The translations under genes were made by a program, and so were the position numbers. Source: Pezicula radicicola (lineage: Eukaryota; Ascomycota; Leotiomycetes; Helotiales; Dermateaceae). From it: DNA of 64,000 bases. Below the pieces are notes generated by a model that saw nothing but the letters and a program-made list of their open reading frames with translations, had not been told where the DNA came from and made no database searches. Location of the stretch: NCBI GenBank assembly GCA_003008705.1, contig PDUO01000010.1, positions 248,001 through 312,000 of the forward strand, in the 5' to 3' direction. How positions within the stretch are numbered: position 1 is the first letter of the stretch; each line of letters starts with the position of its first letter. Shown here in pieces: positions 58,268 to 64,000 of this stretch.

Positions 58268-59440
58268 ATGCCTGAACCTCAACCTCCAGACCGGAGGATA
58301 ACAGCGACTGCTTTCCCTCTCTTCAACTACCTTCCTGAGGAAGTCCGCTTCCAAATCTGGGTAGAAGCACTCCCTGGGCCACGGATCATTTATATACAAC
58401 GCCTTCTCAAGTCGGGAAAATTTTCGTCCTGGGCGTGGGGTGATGTCGACCCTAACCATCCACTTGCTACCTACTTCACATCACCATCCCCCAACAACTC
58501 GATTATCTCCCTTTTACACGCGTGCAAAGAATCCTATTCCATAGTTGCAAAGCGATACTCGCTTATCCTGCCTAAATCTTCTACGTGGTTTTCTTTTTCC
58601 AGCGACTTTTTATTCCTTGACTTGGGTAGAGGCAATACTGTCCCATATCGTCCACAGCACTTTACCGCTTCTTGGCCTGAGGATTACTGGTCGAATCAAT
58701 TTGAACACCCGGAAATTAGTGAGGATGTAGCGAGGCAGGTTAGGAATCTGGTGGTGTTTGATCGTAGAAGACGAAGACGCCTGGACAATATGGAAGAGTG
58801 GTTAGTGGGAGATGTTTTGGAGGTTTTCACTGGAGTGAAGCTCTTGGTGATGGCGGATCGGTTGTTTGATGAAAATGAGTCGAGCGAAGAGTTAGTATGG
58901 TTGGGAGGGAAAATGGGGAATGAACTTGAAGAGAATCAGCAACCAGAAAAGGAGGAAGATTGCTGGCTCTTCTTGAGAAATTTAATCCTTTGGAGGGATT
59001 TTATGCAATATGAACTCTGTTCAAACGTTGATCAGCAAAGACTAGGAGAAATCTGGAGCAGGTTTGTAGAAAAAGAAGATTATAAGATGCCGAAGATTGT
59101 CAAGAAGTCTATCACGACGGCTAAAGTAAAAGAAGGTCTACTTCAAATTTGTCGTTCTGAGGATAATTTTTGGAAGTTAAAAGGCTTGGATTGGGATTTT
59201 GTTATGGGAGAGAAGAAGTATACTGGTGATTTGGACTTCACGCAGCAAATCGCTTTCTTGGAGCTAGCGATTGAGAGGATATCAAAGAATTACGGGTCTT
59301 ATGATAGGGATCAGCAAGATATTAGGATAGAAGGGGCATGCATAAATCAAGTATCAATTTTGCTCCGGAAAATTGATATTTTGATGTTTGAGAGGGAGAT
59401 GTTAGAATTAGTTATATGTAATGCTGAGGAGATGGGGTAG
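58268..59440 (+). CDS. 2EXR-domain protein
   Basis: A 390-residue intronless protein with a 2EXR motif at about residues 15-40 (FPLFNYLPEEVRFQIWVEAL, then a PGPRIIYI strand), a fungal-specific domain of unknown function often found in multi-copy families of Leotiomycetes and other Pezizomycotina. LLHACKESYSIVAKRY and FLFLDLGRG follow, as is usual. The C-terminal half is rich in Glu/Lys and probably helical. I use the ATG at 58268 because the open frame upstream is CA-rich and atypical. No transmembrane segment or signal peptide. Cellular role unknown. Confidence 0.85.
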   Translation: MPEPQPPDRRITATAFPLFNYLPEEVRFQIWVEALPGPRIIYIQRLLKSGKFSSWAWGDVDPNHPLATYFTSPSPNNSIISLLHACKESYSIVAKRYSLILPKSSTWFSFSSDFLFLDLGRGNTVPYRPQHFTASWPEDYWSNQFEHPEISEDVARQVRNLVVFDRRRRRRLDNMEEWLVGDVLEVFTGVKLLVMADRLFDENESSEELVWLGGKMGNELEENQQPEKEEDCWLFLRNLILWRDFMQYELCSNVDQQRLGEIWSRFVEKEDYKMPKIVKKSITTAKVKEGLLQICRSEDNFWKLKGLDWDFVMGEKKYTGDLDFTQQIAFLELAIERISKNYGSYDRDQQDIRIEGACINQVSILLRKIDILMFEREMLELVICNAEEMG

Positions 59441-59943
59441 ATGGTTAGTGTGTAAGCTAGAAGACAAAGGTCTTGAAGACAATGTCTAAGAATGTAATTT
59501 GTAAGGATAACATTTGGGAAGGGTTGAAGAGGGCTAGCTCGGTCACTTAATCTGTGAACGCTCTTCGGTCAGATCTTAGTATATCAGACAACAATAAAAA
59601 TAGAGGTCAAGGAGACAAGATCAAGAGGCAATTTCTTTTCAATATAAATACCAACAAGAACGGCTCCTACCGTACGAATTGGTTTATAAGGGATCATTTT
59701 AATTAGGAGAAGTGAGTTATCCAAACCAAGTGCGTTACCCAAGGACCCGAGTCAACTGAGTTACCCAAATTCATCTCTTAGTTTTGAATAAATAACCATT
59801 CGGAATGGCCGCTTATAAACCAATTCTTACGGTAAGCTCTAGTTTCAGGTGATTACAGTCATAGAAGAATATGCCTTTGGAAGCCTCACGTTCCGTTCTC
59901 AAAATTACCATCAGCAATGTCAGTCCCCCAGCAAAGATGTTCA
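59441..59943. other. Convergent spacer with MITE
   Basis: It lies between the 3' ends of two genes and contains MITE family A copy 3. Nothing else seen. Confidence 0.55.
59668..59834. repeat. MITE family A, copy 3
   Basis: A 167-bp element with TA ends and the best-preserved terminal repeats of the family. The left reads TACCGTACGAATTGG and the right, reverse-complemented, TACCGTAAGAATTGG; both continue GTTTATAAG. About 23 of the first 25 positions match. It lies in the spacer between two convergent genes. Confidence 0.85.
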
Positions 59944-60864
59944 TTATTCTCTCGGTTGATCAATCCTATAAATAACCTTGGCCGTATTCAAATAAGCCTC
60001 ATATTCCACGTCATCAGGAGTAACATCACAATGATAATGACCACCCTCACCGTGCTCGGAAAAACAATGAGTATGTTCCATCCTCAACTCCAAACCCGGA
60101 TCAAACGAATGAAAAACAGTTAAGCAAACCAACGGAGCCCTCATCTCAAAAAAACGTAACCACTCAAGAACCCTACCAGTCTCCAGAGGTTCCTTGCTAA
60201 AATCAGGCATTACATGTAAAGAAGCCTTCCCTCTCTTAATCACAAATACTCCTCCCATACTGATAGGATGATCTCCATAACTATCCTTCAAAGCCTCTTG
60301 AATAGCCGCTAGGAAATTTAACTTTCCAATCCGTTCTTTGGCAACAATCTTAATGACATTCCCGGGTTCTCCATCGCTTCCAAACAGATTTGCCATCAGT
60401 GCACAATCTGTAGAATTCTCCGGAATTTTTTCGCATTGGCAATTTCCCGTCTCATCAATCTTAGCAAAATGCGTGAAGTTGTTCATCGCCTCCCCATCAA
60501 TCTTTAAATTGGGCATCAATTCGGAATTTACTCCTAGGACATGAAATGGGCCTGCTGCAGCTCCGAGAACAAATCCTTTACCGGGTGGCAGTTCCATCAA
60601 TGACATTAGGTCTGGGAATGAGTATTTTCGGTCAAATTTGGGTGTTGGGTGGAGGTTGGGTGGGCCGCCTATATCTGCTATGCGTTCGTTACCTGAGATT
60701 CCGGAGGATGCGAGGTTGAATGGTGGGTTTTGGAGGTCTGGACATTTGGAAACTTCTGCTGTGAGATGTTTGAATTGAGGTTTTAATCCTTTGGAGATGA
60801 CAGTGGCTAGTTCTTCGAGGGGTGGTGGTTGGAGGGCATATTTTTCTACTGGCCAGGGACTCAT
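59944..60864 (-). CDS. DUF1907 / C11orf54-type zinc hydrolase
   Basis: A 306-residue intronless protein that aligns along its length with the C11orf54 (DUF1907) family, a zinc protein with in-vitro ester hydrolase activity in mammals. Recognisable blocks are LEELATVISKGLKPQF, RIADIGGPPNLHP, GFVLGAAAGPFHVLGVNSE, CALMANLFGSDGEPG and the metal-binding cluster HTHCFSEHGEGGHYH starting at H264, followed by DVEYEAYL and a YRIDQP ending. The ATG at 60864 is chosen because it gives the family's usual N-terminus; the frame stays open 25 codons upstream. Likely cytosolic. The natural substrate in fungi is unknown. The upstream spacer contains no companion gene. Confidence 0.92.
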   Translation of the reverse strand: MSPWPVEKYALQPPPLEELATVISKGLKPQFKHLTAEVSKCPDLQNPPFNLASSGISGNERIADIGGPPNLHPTPKFDRKYSFPDLMSLMELPPGKGFVLGAAAGPFHVLGVNSELMPNLKIDGEAMNNFTHFAKIDETGNCQCEKIPENSTDCALMANLFGSDGEPGNVIKIVAKERIGKLNFLAAIQEALKDSYGDHPISMGGVFVIKRGKASLHVMPDFSKEPLETGRVLEWLRFFEMRAPLVCLTVFHSFDPGLELRMEHTHCFSEHGEGGHYHCDVTPDDVEYEAYLNTAKVIYRIDQPRE

Positions 60865-61624
60865 TGTGTTGGGCGGTGATAAACAAACAACTATGATTGT
60901 CGCTCCGGTGGCACTTTGTGGTAAAAGCTTAACACCCAATGACTACGATTCAGGGTAACCTTAAGAATCTCTCCTAGGAGTATCAGGTGTCGAGTTGCTG
61001 GAAAGAAATAGAGAGCTGCGTAGAGAATAGAATGTGCAAAGCGGGGACGGCATTAGCCTCGGCACTAGCAAATGCCCCCATGTTTGTTAGTAGGCCTTCT
61101 ATGTATTGACATAGAAGACAAACTACTACAAAACTTGTAATTTCATAGTCAACAAAGAAACGGCCAATAGAAAAATTGCTATTCCAACTACTTCACTTAC
61201 CAAAACCAACTCAATAATACCTCTATACCTCGAATTTTCATAGTTTCTAAAAGTATGGTCACAATGGAATAATCAACTCGTATATTATTATTAGGAGTTT
61301 GGATGCATTGAAATACCAAATTGAACTCAGGGTGATAAGCAGTCATCATTATTTGACAACTAAAATAATGACATGAAGATAGTCTCTATCTAATAACACT
61401 TTGAGTCTCTAAGCTCTAATGTCAAATAGGCCGAGGCAGTGTCAAATTAAAAACAAGATAAAGGAGTGAAAAATATATATCATTTGCACTTAGTTTCAAA
61501 GTTACCACTAGCTGAATGGTACGCTAAGAAGAACTAGCAGAATAAGAGCGATACGACAAGACTAGTAGTAATATCGAAGACAGTTCAATAAGCGATATAT
61601 GTATTTAACTAAAGGAATCCAACC
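60865..61624. other. Spacer between DUF1907 and SAT4 genes
   Basis: AT-rich, with no gene or repeat recognised. It holds the promoter of the DUF1907-type gene and the 3' end of the SAT4 gene. Confidence 0.5.
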
Positions 61625-62843
61625 TCATACATGACTATCTCTCCTAGCACTACTATCCGTCGCGACAGTAGTTGACATTGTAAAACCACTTCCTTTACTA
61701 AATCTAATGCTGTCACGTACCCGCTGAGTCTGAGACAGTGAACTTGAAGCCACCGTGGAGAAACCAGTCCAAAACATTGTCGCAAGTGGACGTAAACCGG
61801 GTACAGAAGCACAAATAATCGCCACTGATGTCTCTAAAAATGACCAGATACAGACAGGTTGAAGATCGAACGTGATATCTGTAGCCTTCGAAAGTTTATA
61901 CACAGATTCCAGCTGAAAGCACGCAAGTATAATATCACTAAACATCAGTTAATTTCTCCCGCAAGAATATCATTGACTTGAAAAATACTTACAAGGCTCC
62001 TAGACTAAAGATAATAATCACGGCAATTTTTGCCTTCCTCTCCATCTTTAAGCCAAGAATCGCTGGTATGGGAACAATGATAGTTATCAGACTCGTGGTG
62101 ATATTAGTGACTCCATATACCAATGAGACTAATTGGATGTTCAAGCAGTGACCTTCGATCTCAGGGCTCCAAAACTTTCTTACTGGAGCGCAGAAGAATA
62201 TTATTGTAAAGAAAAACCAGACAGTGTTGGCTATTACAAGTGCAATACCACACCAAGCCGCTTTTCGGGTGCGGCCAGTGAAAACTCGTAGGTACTGAAT
62301 AAATATAGAGATCTTTGTCAAAGCCATAGAGAAGACGCGTAGGAATGTACTAATGTACAAAATCTACACCGAGTACTTTCCTATTTAGCTAGGAGGTGTT
62401 GAAGAAAAAGCTAGCGATGCTGACCTTCAGAATGTCTGAAAACCTCTGGAGTAGCTGATTTGTTATAAGCTCCATGATATGCTGGCCCATACCGAGGTTT
62501 CTCACTATATCCAATAGGTTAAATAGATATCATTTTTCTTCTTCTTCTTTTTCCCCCTCTTTTTCTTCGACGTGTCTTCAACCTAAGAATAGACTTACGT
62601 TTGAAATAGAATCCAAAAAGTGCCCCTAAGAAAGTCTGCTACTAAGTAAGCAACTTTCTTATCTTTGGGATTTGAGAATAATTCTTGCTAAGTCTTACGT
62701 ACCCATGCCATTGTAAGACAAATATCGTCTACGCCAGCATTTTTGACGATTATAAAACGGGTGTAGAGTCGGAGGACGAGTGCTGTAGTTGCAAGGGCAA
62801 AAGGAGGCGATATTACTTTGATTATGTCTATCCCTATCGTCAT
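61625..62843 (-). CDS. SAT4-family (Pth11-like) integral membrane protein
   Basis: Seven-helix fungal membrane protein of the rhodopsin/SAT4 domain family, which includes Pth11-like receptors. Five exons rebuild one frame: 62843-62699, 62625-62599 (27 nt), 62504-62425, 62363-61993 and 61937-61625, giving 311 residues. Family motifs are LVLRLYTRF with a following DD, LRNLGMGQHIMEL, MALTKISIFIQYLRVF, the first part of the Y-x-N helix block (LVSLVYGVTNI) and SFLETSVAIICASVPGLRPL. The Cys-rich extracellular CFEM domain of true Pth11 is absent. The microexon is the least certain piece, though removing it breaks the frame. Ligand unknown. The upstream region has an in-frame stop, supporting the start. 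Confidence 0.8.
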
Positions 62844-64000
62844 GGCGGAACTATTGCCTGTTACGAGTTACAGCTAGTGGGGTTGGCTAGAAAAGATTGA
62901 CTGGGAGAGGGACGAAAAGAAACGTAATAAACAGTGAAGTCCCTTGTAGTGTATATAGCTAGATTTCTGCAAGCTAAACTATCAGTTAACTTTGAATGAC
63001 ATGGGCCGGAACCATATATGTTGTTTCCGGCGATATAAAATGGTCCAATAATGATACTTACCAATCAGATTGTATAGTAGCATGCATACATCTTCTCTGG
63101 CCTGCTCTACTCTTAAACGCAAACGGTTTAAGTAATGCTTGTTCTAGGTCTAGTGTTAGACTAAGCGATCATGATGAGACTTGAGAAGGCGGTGGTTGGG
63201 TGTGGCGATTTTAGAGATCTACACAAATGTCAGAAATTGCTGGTATTGACAACTGACAATCCTAATCGATTAAAAAAGTTGAGTTCTTGTGGTGCTATGT
63301 CTTTTCGCGGCTCTTCTTCCTTTCCTACAGTTTTTTTGATGGGCGGGTAAATAACCACGAACTAAGCCAGCCCAGCCCAGCCCAGCCCAGCCCAGCCCAA
63401 TAGGCCCGGTCTGGATACTGATTTCAATTAACCAATACCTAATAGACGGAGGAGTCAAATACCCATGGTTAACCATAGACCCATGGCCCATGGGTAAACC
63501 ACCTAGTATATGGAGAGCCTAAGTTAGGAGCTATAGGCATGCGAGGAGGCCCGAAATAGCCTTGAAAAGAGGCTCCATTTAGGAGTCTTTGTTAGGTTCC
63601 AAATCGTATATTCTTTTTTTTCTCCCCCTGCTTAGGTTGTTCGCTTAGCGAAAGTACACAAAAATGAAGATATATTGATCCTTCACAGTTATGCCTACTG
63701 GGTCCAATTAGGCTGGGCGCCCATTGGTGCCTATGGTTCTGCCTCACAAAAGTCTATTTGGTAATGGGCATAGTCTATTTTAATTGGGTCGGGTATAGAT
63801 CGCAGCTTTTTTAAGCCCAACCCACCTATCAAAAACACTGCCTTCCTACATCCATCAGCTACTTGGCCTTATTTAGTAGCTTTCTGGTGTTTCCCCGCCC
63901 ACCATCCCTGTAGTGTGGTATTGTTTGTCAGCTATATAGTATATCTTTAAAATACATTGCCCAGCCCTTAGCCAGGGCTGGCGTGGCCGCTTAACGGCTC
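62844..64000. other. Terminal spacer with simple repeats
   Basis: No supported gene. Five perfect CCCAG units lie at 63371-63395 with flanking partial units, and similar GGGCTGGG/CCCAACCCA words recur to the end of the window (63810-63990). The last 40 bases have a short hairpin-like AGCCCTTAGCCAGGGCT sequence. The region may be the edge of a dispersed repeat that continues beyond the window. Confidence 0.5.
63367..63399 (+). repeat. CCCAG pentamer repeat
   Basis: About six tandem units of CCCAG, five of them perfect. Confidence 0.85.

Noticed and set aside
63801..64000. GGGC/GCCC-rich words at the window end, possible telomere-like repeat
   Set aside because: Not the TTAGGG fungal telomere unit and not in long tandem order.

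Overview
The window is nuclear DNA of a filamentous ascomycete. Genes carry short (about 40-230 nt) GT-AG introns, lie on both strands and are separated by AT-rich spacers. HET-domain, Zn2Cys6, CFEM, SAT4 (Pth11-like) and 2EXR proteins are fungal families. The general style suggests Leotiomycetes, but that is an inference and not proven. I saw no convincing tRNA, rRNA, CRISPR or intact transposase gene. Exon joins were read by eye from splice sites; joins that restore a family motif and give a total divisible by three are the reliable ones.

Layout. (1) 0.2-5.0 kb: two HET-domain genes on the minus strand with a broken third HET fragment between them. (2) 5.5-9.4 kb: a drug-efflux type MFS transporter divergent from an AflR-like Zn2Cys6 regulator. 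(3) 10.1-20.7 kb: a polyol/sugar block with a xylitol/sorbitol dehydrogenase-like MDR enzyme, an SDR reductase, a sugar-porter MFS, a second SDR and a Zn2Cys6/fungal_trans regulator. (4) 23.8-26.3 kb: a divergent pair, an ABM-like small protein and a homogentisate-dioxygenase paralogue. (5) 27.0-32.7 kb: a PL26-type exo-rhamnogalacturonan lyase-like enzyme and an allantoate-permease-type MFS transporter. (6) 33.3-35.3 kb: a decayed M3 metallopeptidase. (7) 35.3-39.8 kb: gene-poor. (8) 39.8-47.3 kb: a secreted CFEM protein, about 5.5 kb without a clear gene, and a Pho85-type PCL cyclin. (9) 48.7-54.8 kb: housekeeping UTP14 divergent from mitochondrial ribosomal protein mL41, then an archaemetzincin. 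(10) 56.1-62.8 kb: a secreted CE1 esterase with CBM1 that carries a MITE in an intron, a 2EXR protein, a C11orf54/DUF1907-type hydrolase and a SAT4 membrane protein. The last kilobase holds only repeats.

How the genes may work together. Blocks 3-5 look like an accessory catabolic neighbourhood for plant-wall sugars and small carbon compounds: an enzyme acting on rhamnogalacturonan oligomers, two importers of different families, three NAD(P)-dependent polyol/sugar oxidoreductases, an aromatic-ring dioxygenase paralogue and a local regulator. Upstream regions of the three oxidoreductases share a CGGAG-N2-TGTCACCC-like element, with a partial copy upstream of the sugar porter. The lyase and the second transporter each have a CTCCG-N6/7-CGGAG inverted repeat upstream. 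Together these suggest local regulation by Zn2Cys6 factors, which is untested.

Three families of short non-autonomous elements are scattered through the spacers. One has TACCGTA-type terminal inverted repeats and TA ends in three copies. One sits inside the esterase intron. One 27-bp repeat pair differs only by C/T and G/A transitions.
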